DNA of 64,000 nt from Turnera subulata (lineage: Eukaryota; Streptophyta; Magnoliopsida; Malpighiales; Passifloraceae), in contig JAKUCV010000222.1 of the NCBI GenBank assembly GCA_028386065.3, positions 108,578-172,577 of the forward strand. Reading direction: 5' to 3'. This document shows positions 49,229 through 60,448 of this stretch, one piece after another (positions within the stretch are counted from its first letter, which is position 1; each line of letters opens with the position of its first letter). A program made the translations under genes and the position numbers. The notes below the pieces were generated by a model. The model worked only from the letters and a program-made list of their open reading frames with translations. It had not been told where the DNA came from and searched no databases.

Positions 49229-50044
49229 TTGGCTATCTATGCTCAGGCTATAAAATGGGAGAAGGATTACATGGGAAGATACAGGAAAACTCATAGATAT
49301 AGAAAAATTCATCAAAGCAAAGAAACAGGAAAACTCAACCAAGACAAAAATGCCTTCCCAGCTACTGTTTTCTTTGTTGAGGGTGCCTCACTAGGCAGAA
49401 GAAATAGATTGGCCTATAGCATGGTAAATGAACAACAAGAGGAACTGCCTAATGAGCTAGCAAGAATCCCACGTTTGGTTTTTGTAGATGAGCTATACTC
49501 GTCTAGGTTCTTTGTGACTCCAATGGAAGAAACTTTCTTCCTGGAGGACCAAGGCATTCTCAGGATAAATTTTTATGGCTCAGCTAACTCTATAATGTTT
49601 TTCATATCTGCTAGGATGCAGGAATTTCAGCTAGAGTCTTCATGTCAAATTTTAAATCAAAGCAGTTATTATCAGGTTTCCATGATGGCTCGGAGCGTCC
49701 CAAGGGTGACTGGGTTACCACCTACATGGCCTAAGGTACGACTTTTATTGTGGAATTGCAGGGGTATAGCAAGAAGGTCTCAAGACTTTGTGCATACCTT
49801 AAGGGATCTGAAGAATCAGTATAAGCCTAACATGGTACTGATTACTGAGACTCTGTGGCAAGCAAGAGAGAATCATGGTGTGATTCCACTTCGTTTTCCT
49901 CCAACGAATCGGTTTGAGATACCTGGAGAAAACAACAGGGGTGGTATGTGGTTCTCCTGGAACGACAGGTTAGGATCAACATTAATGGTGAGGCTCAGAG
50001 TTTCAGGGTTAATGTTGAACCCAACAGATAGATTACTTGTTTAA
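49229..50044 (+). pseudogene. LINE fragment: open frame with truncated APE-type endonuclease
   Basis: A frame of about 271 codons is open from 49229; the first ATG is at 49271. Residues 170-210 carry the start of an endonuclease/exonuclease/phosphatase fold as in plant L1-type LINEs: LLLWNCRG with the metal-site Asn, then KPNMVLITET with the metal-site Glu. Later GGMWFSWND matches the usual G-G-x-W motif. The frame ends about 100 residues into the domain, so the catalytic Asp/His end and the reverse transcriptase are missing. I do not recognise the first 165 residues; they could be the tail of a LINE ORF1 or host sequence. It lies in opposite orientation to the surrounding copia relic. Confidence 0.7.
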
Positions 50045-50859
50045 ACGTATGTATGAGAACCATTCTTCTTTGAATGTTCTTCAGTTATGGATCTGTTTTT
50101 GCAATAATATGCATGTTTACTTTGAGCCTTTTTCATTTATTATCTCATTTACGCCCACAGGCACAAATAATTATACTGTCTTATTCGCTTCAAGGAATAA
50201 ATATGAGTTAATTCATTTGGGATCCATAATAATTAATTTTATTACTGGGGGTGTCTGTACTCGCGTAAATATACGATCTTCTAGATTATATTAAAACATG
50301 CGTTCTTCAGGAACATATTCGAATTTATGCTCTTCTGGAGCGTGTTAATCATTTTTTTTTAATTTTGAGATGTCATAATATGTTATATTGACATCCACAC
50401 ACATATAATTCTCCCCCTGTGGATGTCAATTTTGCATTGTCTTCGAGACTAATGCTTCAAGCATTATTCTAAGAAACAATTATAAAGTACTGAAAGTAAA
50501 TAAAAATAAATTGCAATGCGTAATAATCTAAACTGAACATAAAAATAAATTGAATATAAAATGAATTGTTAAGCAAGTATAATATCCACCTTCTGGTGGT
50601 CATATAATTGCCATCTTCTGGTGGTAATAATGTTTATTTTCGATTTTTCTTTGAAGGATCTGTAGGATCTTTTGAACGATAAGACTTCCAGTCTTCGTTG
50701 TATTTTCTGTTCCCGAGTCTTCTGGACTCTTTCATTTAGTCTTCTTGACTATCCTCATTTAAATACATTTTCGCATTTATTGCCCATTATAAATTTCTTC
50801 CGGAAATTTTAAGGGCCTTAAATTCAAATAACATAATTGAATATATAAATGCTTAATTA

Positions 50860-51190
50860 AAATAAATAAGCAAGGGACCTTATATTAATTACCCCAAGTA
50901 AAATAAATGGCAGGAAATTAAAATAATGGGCCTAGTACGAGCCCATAAGTAAAATTAAAGACGAGAAAATTAAATACAATGGGCCCTATTATAGCCCAAT
51001 TAAAAATAAATGGCTGGAAATTAAATGCAATGGGCCTTTTATTAAGTAGCCCAATAAAAATTAAATTACTAAAAATTAAATATGATGGGCCTTACACGAG
51101 CCCAATTAAAACGTAAAGAAATAGGCGGCTTAGCCGGCCATTAAATGAATGATGGGCCTTTTTAATAGCCCAATCGGAATTTAAATAAAA
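50860..51190. repeat. Diverged tandem repeats with GGGCC(...)AGCCCA cores
   Basis: Units of roughly 60-70 bases recur about five times. Each has ATGGGCC or AAGGGACC, a short spacer, AGCCCA or CCCCA, then an A-rich TAAATGG.(A)GGAAATTAAAT-like segment. They lie on the minus-strand leader side of the decayed copia element. Confidence 0.7.
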
Positions 51191-51354
51191 AAAACAGAAA
51201 ATATGCTTACTCGATAAATCTTTCAGCAATAACATATATAATACGCTTATACGATAAAGGCGGCTTAGCCGGCCAATAAATATAATAAATATAACAGCCT
51301 TCCGGGCTTATATAACGGTATTCCGGGCTTTGCCGGGAAAAATCTGAGGTTTCA

Positions 51355-51548
51355 AATTCCGGTCAAAATCACTATTCACGATCGCCGAAATTACTATTCA
51401 CCGTGCCGGATAATGTTCCGAGGCATCAAATTCCGGCCAAACACTTCTGGGTTCGCCGGATTCCGACTAAAATCATTATTCACATGGCTAAAATTACTGT
51501 TCACAATGCCGGATTTACTATTCATCGTCGGATTCCGGCTAAATATTA
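51355..51548. repeat. Degenerate repeats of a TTCCGGNNAAA - TATTCAC motif
   Basis: Words such as AAATTCCGG, GGATTCCG, ACTATTCAC and ATTATTCAC alternate four to five times, with GCCGGA words between. They look like short degenerate repeats in a retroelement leader. Confidence 0.6.
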
Positions 51549-51779
51549 TTCATAGGCAAAAAACTAATTTCTGGGGCTCACCGTGAGCTCACCATACATT
51601 TAACCATCCAAGATCAACATTAATTATAATTTAAACATTCAATCACACAATAACATCATTAATTAAACATTAATATATTCGTTTAGGACAAAATTGAGAA
51701 CATAAATTACTTAAGGACTGAACTGCAGGGACTTACCTGCATAAAAAAAAACATCAGGGATTAAACTGTTAAATCGTTT

Positions 51780-52300
51780 CATCTCCTTTGTTGGGCTGCA
51801 GATCGGCAAGGCTGAGACGGGGCACGTCGGGCCGGCGAGGCGAGCAAGCGACACGAAGAGGAGGTGCGGCACAGCGCGAGATGGCGGGGAGGTGGAGACA
51901 TGGCCGGCAGCGGCTGCAGCGAGGGGCGGCACAAACAGATCCGACCCGGTCGGGTCGCCGTTCGCGGGAGGGAAAGAAGGAACGGCGGCAGCATAGGCAC
52001 GCCTGAAGAGGTGGAGGCGACGGGCGAGACGGCGACAAGGGCTGGAGCAGAGCGGCGACGTCGCGGTGGGCAGTGGGGGTGGCGGTTCGTCGCGTGAGGT
52101 AGACCCGTCTTGCCATGCGGGTCAGCGGGCATCGCGGCGGGTCTGTGGCCTTTAGTGGCGCGTCGAGCGGTGGATGGGGCGGGGTTGGCTTCATCCGGTC
52201 GGCGACGGAGTGGGGAGCGTGCCGGAATGGGTGGTGGCGTGAACGGTGGCATGGAAGGCTCGATAGTGAACAGTGACCGTGATGGGTGGCCGACTGTTCA
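51780..52300. other. GC- and CpG-rich block
   Basis: The base composition differs sharply from the AT-rich flanks, and CG dinucleotides are frequent. Long open frames on both strands here are low-complexity (Pro, Arg, Ser, Ala) and resemble no protein I know. On the minus strand it runs into an AAG-rich stretch at 52310-52370. It may be the 5' leader or LTR part of the decayed retroelement. Confidence 0.5.
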
Positions 52301-52399
52301 TGTTCGTGTTTCTTCTCCTTTTTTCCTTCAATTTTTCTTCTTTCTTTTCTGCTTTGAATCAAAAAAACGGGTAGAGAACGTTGGTGATAAATGATAATT

Positions 52400-55300
52400 A
52401 TTCATGGTTTGTTAATTAACTTGGTTTAAAATTCAATATGGTTTATAATTAACTTGTGTTTTGATACAATTTATTGTTGTTATCTAAGCATAATTAATTA
52501 TCAGTCATTACTTGCTACCATACACGTATGAGATCTAGAAAGTGCAAGTATGGACTGATTGATTATAAACTGAATGATTAATCCACTAACATCTTAATCC
52601 ATATATCGCCTCATTGATGATGTTCTGTGCGACTTTCATATGCATATTATTTCTTTTTCATATGACAAGAAATGTCACTTAGGATCATTTCCGTATCTGG
52701 CAAAATAATTCATTTCTGGTCAAATACGAGAAGCAAATTCGCGCACGCAAACTTAAAACATAACTGTCCTTACTCCTTACCGTACACAGTTTTGGGCGTA
52801 CGGAAAAGGACAAATCAACGTTGGATAAAACGACTGCTTTGACGTAGATAGCCATCATTAAGGGACCAAAAAGTCTCAATTATGTGCTGGGGTTAGCCTT
52901 TGTTTGTTGTATTATTTAGATTAATTATTCTTTTTTTTTTTCAATCAAAATTATTCTTAAACCATACGCGGGATGTACACGAGGTGATAAATGATAATTA
53001 TTCTGGGTGGATAAGGTACAGACACGTGCCTGTTGCTTTCACTTGCATGGAGGCCTCTGTGCACCGCCGATCATCGGGGCTCCATGTTTATTCTTTCTTA
53101 TCTGTCGGTTCTGGTGAATGATTGTAGCACTTTTTTATCTGCGTCATATGTTGTGTGGCTGCCCAATGGGGATATCTGATACTACAACCATCATTGCTGA
53201 CGACGCAGTGGGATGATTCTTGTCCTGTGCTAATCTTCAGACGTGGATGGTGTGGTGGCCAAATGCCAGTTTTCCTTTGTGATTGATTAATGCATATCGG
53301 ACACTTGTCATGACTCGTAGGATTTGCTCTTAATTTGGTACTAACAGTTGAGATTCTAATATTAATTCCAGGGTGGTTTTAGAGTTTGGCTCGCCGAGTT
53401 TTTGCTTTTTGGTAGGTATTTTTGTATATTATAATGTTTGTTTTTTGAAGACTCAACCAAAATGTCTAACCAATTCGGTGATAGACTGACAGTTTTGTTT
53501 GTACTACATTACAGTAGGGTCTCAATTTTGCCTATTCCTTTTCTGCATAATATTAGTTCAAGGAATTGTTGAGTCCGTATGGTTGGTAATTGTCAATTTA
53601 AAAACACATTGAACACTCCTAAGTAGCGGACATCCATCGGTGATTGAAAGGAACACAGAATTAAATAAATTCTGGGATCTTAATTCGATATGGGATGGTG
53701 ACCATTTTGATGTTACATATATATCTTCCCTATCAAAAGCGTACCATATAAATTGTCGGCAGGAATTCTAGTTTTTTCAACTCAACCCAGTAGATATAGG
53801 GTTCTAATCTTCCATTTATATATCAAATTGTTGGCACGAGTGATAAAAAGTTCAATGTCTCTTAAACAAGATTTGGAAAGTAAGGGATCGAGAAGTAGAT
53901 GGACAACAAGGCAGCATTATTGTCAAAACAATGATGAAATTACTGCTTTTTGATACTCTACATGTTGCTGCTAGCTTGGATATATATCTGCATAAAAGCG
54001 TTTTTGTGTTCATGCCCTCGGGCAGTCTATTTCCTTCCTATTAAGTCAAAAAGATATTCCACAAGGTATGGCCTTTTCAATTATTGTACCAAGGCCACAA
54101 TTATGGACTATGGTTTTCAAGAATTTGCTTCACTCATTTTGGATACCAGAAGAACCACGGAATCCAAGCATCTTGAGAATATCCCTCCCGTATATGCCAA
54201 TGAAATTTGTTGGAGGAGTGCTTTACATCAAGAAATTCGCTATCAAAAATAATTTGCACAAAATCCACAATTCAATTAACTGATGAAGATGGATTATTAT
54301 TAGTTATAGTAGTATAATGATATGAATTCTCATCTGAGTAGGTGGCAGACAACGCTATTGAATTACCTTGGAACTTAGTTTGAGACCCAGACTTAGCATT
54401 TCCATTCTTCTTTTTATTATTTTTTTCTCAATCTCACCTTTACATGCACAATTTGTCAAACTTTGGCTTCCCCAGCAATTTATTCCTGGCTCGGGCTAAC
54501 CAAATTTGTAGATTTTGGTGTTTCTCTTACATTCTTAATTAGTTGCTATTTTCTAATTTATACAACGGGAATCATAATCTCATTTTTCTAATCAAGAGGG
54601 TACGAGATGAGATTGATGATTTTCCATGTTATATTACATGAAATGCCACATCCTTCTCAAAGACGAAAAGTGAAGTTGCAAGCCAAAGATCATTAATGGA
54701 TCACGGACCCGATTTTATCCTACTTATAAAACGAGGATAATACACCTCATAGGTCGCCTCGTACCATATATACAGCACCAATGTCGTTATAGACCATGAC
54801 CCGCATGTTACTAAGTAGAAATTAAAATGAAAAAATCTAAAAAAAAAAGAAGGAAAACGAGCAGTAACCGTATATAAGTTTCTTTTCTTGTCGAAGACAC
54901 ATTTTTTTTTTATTAACATAGAGGTACAATATGTCTGTAACCGAATTAAATGATCAAAAAATGTTTGTAACCCAGTAAGGAGAGAAAGAAAATTAAGACA
55001 GAGCTTAAATAAGCCATGTCAGGGGTTGTGTAGAAGAAGCGTCTATTCTGCAAATCTTCAATTCACATGGGTTGTCTTGTCCCCACGTTATGTTCCTCCT
55101 TTTGTGTAAGAGATAGGCCCACTTCTGTGATACGTATCTAATCCGATGATGAAGGAAAGGTTCTTATAAAAGAAAACTGTGCCTGCATAACCCCTTCCCG
55201 GGTTTGTATCAGGTGGTGGTGTCACTGGTGTGGTGTGTAAACGGTGTTATATTAATGTGGTGGGTTGCTACTAAATTCATTTATGAACTGTTTAGTAATC

Positions 55301-57500
55301 AGTTAATATATCATATTCCTAGCGTTATATTGAGGAGTAATTTACAGTTGTAAATTTTGGATTCAAATTTCTAACTTGGTTATTTGGTGTCTACTTTTTG
55401 AGAAAAAATTCACAGCATCCCAAAATATATTCGGTGCGTTGCGGAGATTTACTGGTTGATCCAACGACATTTCTTTACTTTCTTTTTGCCAATGACTACT
55501 AGAACAAATTATTTCGGAATAATAAAAGACATATTATTATAAATTTGGAAGGATAAAATTTATAGGTCGTCAAAAAAACTATGACCATAGTTTTTTTTTG
55601 AAAACTATGACCATAGTTAGGTGCACGATTCAAGTCGGAACCGAATTAGTGGGGAAAAGCTCGGGATTATACGAAATGGGAAAAAAGATTAACAAAATTA
55701 AATTTTGAATTCGTCTAAAGTTTTAAAGCTTTAGTGAATCATAAAAATAATCTTTTTTTAACTATAAACTTCACAAACAATGAGTAGTTTGTCTTCATTT
55801 TTTATTGGCATGGATTTGAAATTCTAAAATCATGCCTTGTTTTGAACTAGTGGTCATTTTTGTTTTTGGTAGAAATTATTTGATCTCAAACATCTTAACT
55901 CGTTACTTTTTAGAATCTTGTCCAATCAAACTTGCTCTCAAAAAATTCTCTCCCTAAAGTTCAAGACTGACGTCGAATACGTAGCATTTTCCTTTTCCCG
56001 AAACATAATTGTTTCATATCTAGATTTTTTTTGTTTCCCATTCGGTATCCGAAGCTATGCCCCGACTAGATTTATCAACACAGAATACCTTCCATAGTTT
56101 CATATGTAGATTTAGAAGTGTTTTTTTGTTATGTTGATGCGTATATTTTGACTTATGTGTGTCTTGTGAGGTTTAGTAATAATGTCAGCCCTCTTCATCC
56201 CCAGAGGGGAGGGTTGGTTTCAGATGCTGCAAAAGAACTTTGCTGCCCGTACCCCTTCCTATTATTTTCTGGAACAAGTTTGTTTTGGGTGACATCTTCT
56301 TGATATTGACTTTGTTATCGCAGTAACAAATAACGATCGTGTTTTCACCGTGTCCCATTCTTGTACAATAATAATAACAATAATCTCCAAGTTCTCAAAT
56401 TGGAAGCTCACCCAATCTGCCCCATCTTAAATTCTTGTTTCGAAAAACAATCGATAATGGATTTGCCAGCTTAACTCTAAGCTTTATTGCTTTAGTTATG
56501 ATCATTTGGTCTGGGAGCATTTGAAAGACTGGAATTCAAAATTCTGTTTCTTCAAAATCCAAGGCCACCATACATTATAGTCCCATTCATTTAAGTGCAA
56601 CAAGAAGAAGCCAGAGAAGAATTATGGTTGATCTGTTGGGATTTTTCCTTCTCGAGCATCGTAAATAATTCAAACAGATACATAATTCTTTCTCTTTCAA
56701 GAGATAATTAACACCAAACAGACAAAGCAGCATCAAATAGGTGGCACGAATAGGGATTGGAATACGTAAATTCACAATCATGTCTATAGTGTAGAATTGG
56801 AAAAACTGCTTGTAAATAGGAAAGAAAAAATTGTCACATTTAGAAAAAAAAAAAAAACAGAAAAGAGCTAATCTATAGTGAAGTATCCTTTCAACTCGAA
56901 TCAACATCCTTAAAAAAGCGTTGTGAGAAAAACAAAGATGTAGATAAGATTGCTGTGACTGTTTCGCTGATGATTTTAGATTTGGACAACCGCCAATCTT
57001 ACGAGAAAAACTTAGACGTACAAAAAGAAGGTTAACTGAATTGAATTGGGGTTGAAAACACTCGATTTTACCGCTTAGAGTGGTTTTTCACCTTTGTATA
57101 GTGACAGTAGCTGAATGGCCCTGTTTCTTTCTAGCCACAAATTTTTTTTTTTTTTTAAAAAAAATCTCTTAAACGTATGTTAGTTTTCTCCTTTTACCCA
57201 AAAAACCTATGTTAAGTTGAGAACATACATTCAAACCGGCTCACGGAGACCATGTCAGTATAATACCATTCTTGTTAGAAAAAAAAATGTGATTCAATAT
57301 TCTTCACTCTTTGATGAAGCATTTTCCATCCCAAATCCCATTTCCATTTCCATTATTAATAAAATGAAAAAACTATCCTATGCACAGCTTGAAATTACTA
57401 TCAAATATACTAGTATTCAATAAATATTAAGTTTTTCTACACGTTTCTAAACAGAAAGTACATCTGTACGCCATTTCTGCAACTAGGCCCCGCCCCCTCC
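52400..57500. other. Long gene-poor spacer
   Basis: No gene could be supported over these five kilobases. Open frames around 53950-54283 show no similarity I can name and lack splice support. The 16-base near-palindrome AACTATGACCATAGTT occurs twice, at 55577-55592 and 55603-55618. Homopolymer A/T runs occur at about 56850 and 57145. The last 300 bases form the distal promoter of the CBSX5-like gene. Confidence 0.6.
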
Positions 57501-57575
57501 TTGGACAGCAAAGTACCTCATCAGGGCCAATTTGCGTGGCAGCCCATCAAAAAATCGGAACGCCTAATAAGGCAT

Positions 57576-57591
57576 ACGTGGCCTATAAATA
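57576..57591 (+). promoter_or_regulatory. TATA box with adjoining ACGTGGC element, CBSX5-like gene
   Basis: TATAAATA at 57584-57591 matches the plant TATA consensus. It lies about 260 bases upstream of the start codon and before a long pyrimidine-rich leader. ACGTGGC, an abscisic-acid-response / G-box-type core, abuts it at 57576-57582. Function is inferred from motif and position. Confidence 0.6.
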
Positions 57592-57599
57592 AAACAACC

Positions 57600-57851
57600 C
57601 CTCCCCCACATTTCCCCAAAACCCCAAAAAATCTGTCCTCAAATAACTCTCTCAACAACCTCTCTTCTCTGCCTCACGTTCACCTTTTCTTTCTCTTCCT
57701 CCACCCATTTCTTCCTCCCTCCCAAACAAACACTTCCCTCATTTATTTCCTCTCCCTTCCTCTTCACCTTGGAGTAATCCCTTTCGCTTCACCTAGGAGT
57801 GACCAATCTCTCCCTCTCCCTCTCTCCCGGTTTCTGCATCCTTGTTTGTGT
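57600..57851 (+). promoter_or_regulatory. Pyrimidine-rich 5' leader of the CBSX5-like gene
   Basis: A long stretch dominated by CT and CCTC words, as usual for 5' UTRs of well-expressed plant genes, leads to the ATG at 57852. No upstream ATG interrupts the last part. Confidence 0.55.
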
Positions 57852-59245
57852 ATGGCAGTGAGTTTATTGGCTCAGGAGGTATCCGACTTATGCCTGGGAA
57901 AGCCCGCCCTGAGATCCCTCTCCGTCTCCGCCACCGTCGCTGACGCGCTGTCGGCTCTTAGGAGATCCGGCGACTCCCACCTTAGCGTCTGGACCTGCGG
58001 CGACTACTGCGGCGGGGGCAGTGGTGGTAATACCACCAACAAGACCGATGTAAGCAGCGAATGCCGGTGCATTGGCAAGATTTGCATGGCCGATGTGATT
58101 TGCTACTTGGCCAAGCCTGAAAACCTCCAGAATCCCGCAAAAGCCCTCCAGCAACCCGTCTCCCTCCTCCTCCCCAAGGTCCCCGGCCTTGTCAGCCACC
58201 TTGAACCCCAGGCCAGGTAAATTTCCACATCTCCTCTTCATTTCCTCCTCCCAGGAGGTTGACAATTTTGACTTTGCTTCTTTTTTAGGAAAGTATGCGT
58301 GTACTTTTATTGGATTTATTAATTGAACTCTTTTTTGGATTTATTAATTGAACTCTTTTCCTCTTTTCTATTAAAAAATTCAGTTTATTGGAGGCTATAG
58401 ATTTGATACGTGAAGGTGCACAGAATCTGGTGATACCGATCCACAACCGTTTCACGAGAAGGAAGCTAACGCACAAGGCTTCTTCGAATCTCTCGCTCCA
58501 TAACAACCGCGAGTATTGCTGGCTCACACAGGAAGACATTGTCCGTTACCTCCTCAACTCCATTGGGCTCTTCTCTCCAACCCCTAACCACTCGATCGAG
58601 TCTCTCAACATCATCGACTCCGATTTGATCCTGGCCGTCCACTACGACGACCCTGCTTCCTCCGCCTTGCCCTTGATTGCCAAATCACTCCTCACACAGA
58701 CTTCCGTCGCCATCCTCGACTCCGAGGGGAGGATCGTCGGGGAGATCTCCCCGCCGGCGCTCAACTCCTGCGAGGAGGGAATGGCGGCGGCGATCGCGAC
58801 GCTCTCCGCCGGAGATCTGATGGCCTGCGTGGAGTGCGGCGGCGGGGATCTCCCGGAGGATCTGATGCAGCTGGTGAAGGAGAGGTTGGAGGAAAGGGGG
58901 CTGGGTGCGGCGCTGGAGTTGATGGAGGAGGAATCGGCGATGACGCTCTGGTCGTCCTCCTCGTCTCTGTCGTGTTCGTCGTCGCTGTCTTCGTCGGACG
59001 ATGAGTCTGGTGGATCGGGAAGGAGCGGCGGGAGGTTTGGTGGTGGGGGGCACCCGGGGAGGGCGGCGAGGAACGCGGATGCGGTTGTGTGCCACCCGTG
59101 GAGCTCGTTGGTGGCGGTGATGATTCAGGCGCTTTCGCATCGGGTCAGTTATGCTTGGGTTGTTGAAGAGGATGGTACCCTGGTCGGGGTTGTTACCTTC
59201 GCCGGGATTTTGAAAGTTTTCCGGGAACGGTTGAAACCCATGTAG
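57852..59245 (+). CDS. CBS domain-containing protein, CBSX5-like
   Basis: Two exons, 57852-58216 and 58384-59245, give 408 residues. The start MAVSLLAQEVSDLCLGKPALR and the SVSATVADAL segment match plant CBSX5/CBSX6-type proteins with four CBS motifs. Other recognisable parts are GKICMADVICYLA, a mid-protein REYCWLTQEDIVRYLL block, a Ser-rich linker (WSSSSSLSCSSSLSSSDDE) and a closing HRVSYAWVVEEDGTLVGVVT motif. CBS pairs usually bind adenosyl ligands such as AMP or ATP and act as energy sensors. The partner of this subgroup is not known to me. A GC-rich second exon contrasts with the AT-rich surroundings. The intron just before exon 2 holds a 25-bp duplication. Confidence 0.92.
58310..58360 (+). 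repeat. 25-bp tandem duplication near the CBSX5-like 3' splice site
   Basis: TGGATTTATTAATTGAACTC occurs at 58311-58330 and again 25 bases later at 58336-58355. This is shortly before the acceptor AG at 58382-58383, so the branch-point and pyrimidine-tract region is doubled. Confidence 0.85.
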
Positions 59246-60448
59246 CAGTTTTTTTGAAACGCACCCATTGCTAAATATAATAATGGTAAAATGAAATGAT
59301 CCTTTTTTTTGCTACCAAAAAGTAAAATTAATTAAGAATTCTGGAACTGATGGTGATTTTGTGGATTTGACGTTTTATGTTGGTTTTTGAAAGAATTTTA
59401 ATGGAACAGTAATTTGCCCCTCTACTGCTCATTTTTGACCCCGTGTTAAACTCGACTCTTCCCTTCTTACAACGTCTCCAGACCACTTCAATCCTTGGAA
59501 AACGTATGGTGGTCATCTTTTCTTTCCTAGTCAAAAAAGATCTTTCAAGATTTATCTGCTCCACTCTGGTCACATGTATCATTTTCAGGGGTTGCTATCA
59601 ATCCCGATTATACCAAACATGAGTTTCAGATTATACGTGCATCCATGGATACGCTTCCAGAAACAAAAATCTACACTCCCCAAGTGATAAGATAACACTG
59701 ATAAGATTTTATGCCTTGCCTTTATTTACACACGCATATATAAACGAGTCCAGATATTGTTTACCGTATGTCACGGGAATTGACACATAAGTTAAACAAT
59801 AGAAGTCGTCAACACTGGTCTGATATATTGAATAAGAGTAACAATAGTAGCCTTTGAACCGAATTCGAGAGTCCTAATTGGTCCGTTTAAGCCAAAAAAT
59901 TACTGATAAACGTCCCAATAACTTAGTTTAGATAGTGTAACATTACAATTTTCTTGTCCATAGAAAATACTTAACACGGCAATATACATAAGCGTTCTGG
60001 GTCAAGTTTGCGTCCTGAAAAGCCAGTTGCAATAAATTACATCATTCCAGATGAGTTTGACCAGTCAGACGAACAAGAAATAATTTTTAAGTAAAGAAGT
60101 GTTTGTCTGTCATGCGTTGAAGAAGGCTTCGGTTATGGTAAAAAAAAAAAAAAAAGAGAAGGCTTCGGCTTCACGGGGAAAAAGCAAAGATGGCTTTTTG
60201 ACGGTCAATTATGAGTTTATTACTTTCTAGAAACTGATGGCTGAACGAACTTTTTTTTTTTTCTATTGGATTCTCTCCTCACTGTTTTTACTAACTACAC
60301 TTATATATGGGGGGTATAAAAGCTGGGTTTAAAACAAAAAAAAAAAGGAAGAGCTACTAGGAGAACAAAAAAACTGAGACGACCGAAATCAAGGACAAAA
60401 GAAGAGGCAGCATAAGGGTCGTAGGAACTGAACCGTCTTCAAAAGCGA
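59246..60448. other. Convergent intergenic region
   Basis: The 3' ends of the CBSX5-like gene (+) and the TPR gene (-) face each other here. No further gene is seen. A-runs occur near 60140 and 60340, and a T-run near 60250. Confidence 0.6.

Larger units (their letters stand above)
46286..51780 (-). mobile_element. Decayed Ty1-copia element, minus strand (right limit uncertain)
   Basis: The LTR at 46286-46512 is adjoined by a polypurine tract read on the minus strand. The usual copia 3' region follows (a CCCACTGGGTTTTTC stretch at about 46586-46600, minus strand). Further inside, minus-strand coding relics are visible: a GAG-pre-integrase motif WHDRMGHPG at 48865-48891 and the C-terminal integrase region at 48255-48470 (ISPLVLG). 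Frames are broken throughout. The opposite LTR and primer-binding site were not found, so the right end is only a guess near the GC-rich block at 51.8 kb. A LINE fragment sits inside. Confidence 0.6.

Noticed and set aside
51769..52362. 197-codon minus-strand frame
   Set aside because: Low-complexity Pro/Arg/Ser/His composition in a CpG-rich block with open frames on both strands; not a believable protein.
53950..54283. Two overlapping frames, possibly a gene or pseudogene
   Set aside because: No recognisable motif, no splice partners, different frames equally open. It may be an old relic but nothing supports a call.
57501..57851. In-frame N-terminal extension of the CBSX5-like protein
   Set aside because: It has no ATG, crosses the TATA box and the pyrimidine leader, and relatives start at MAVSLLAQEV (57852).
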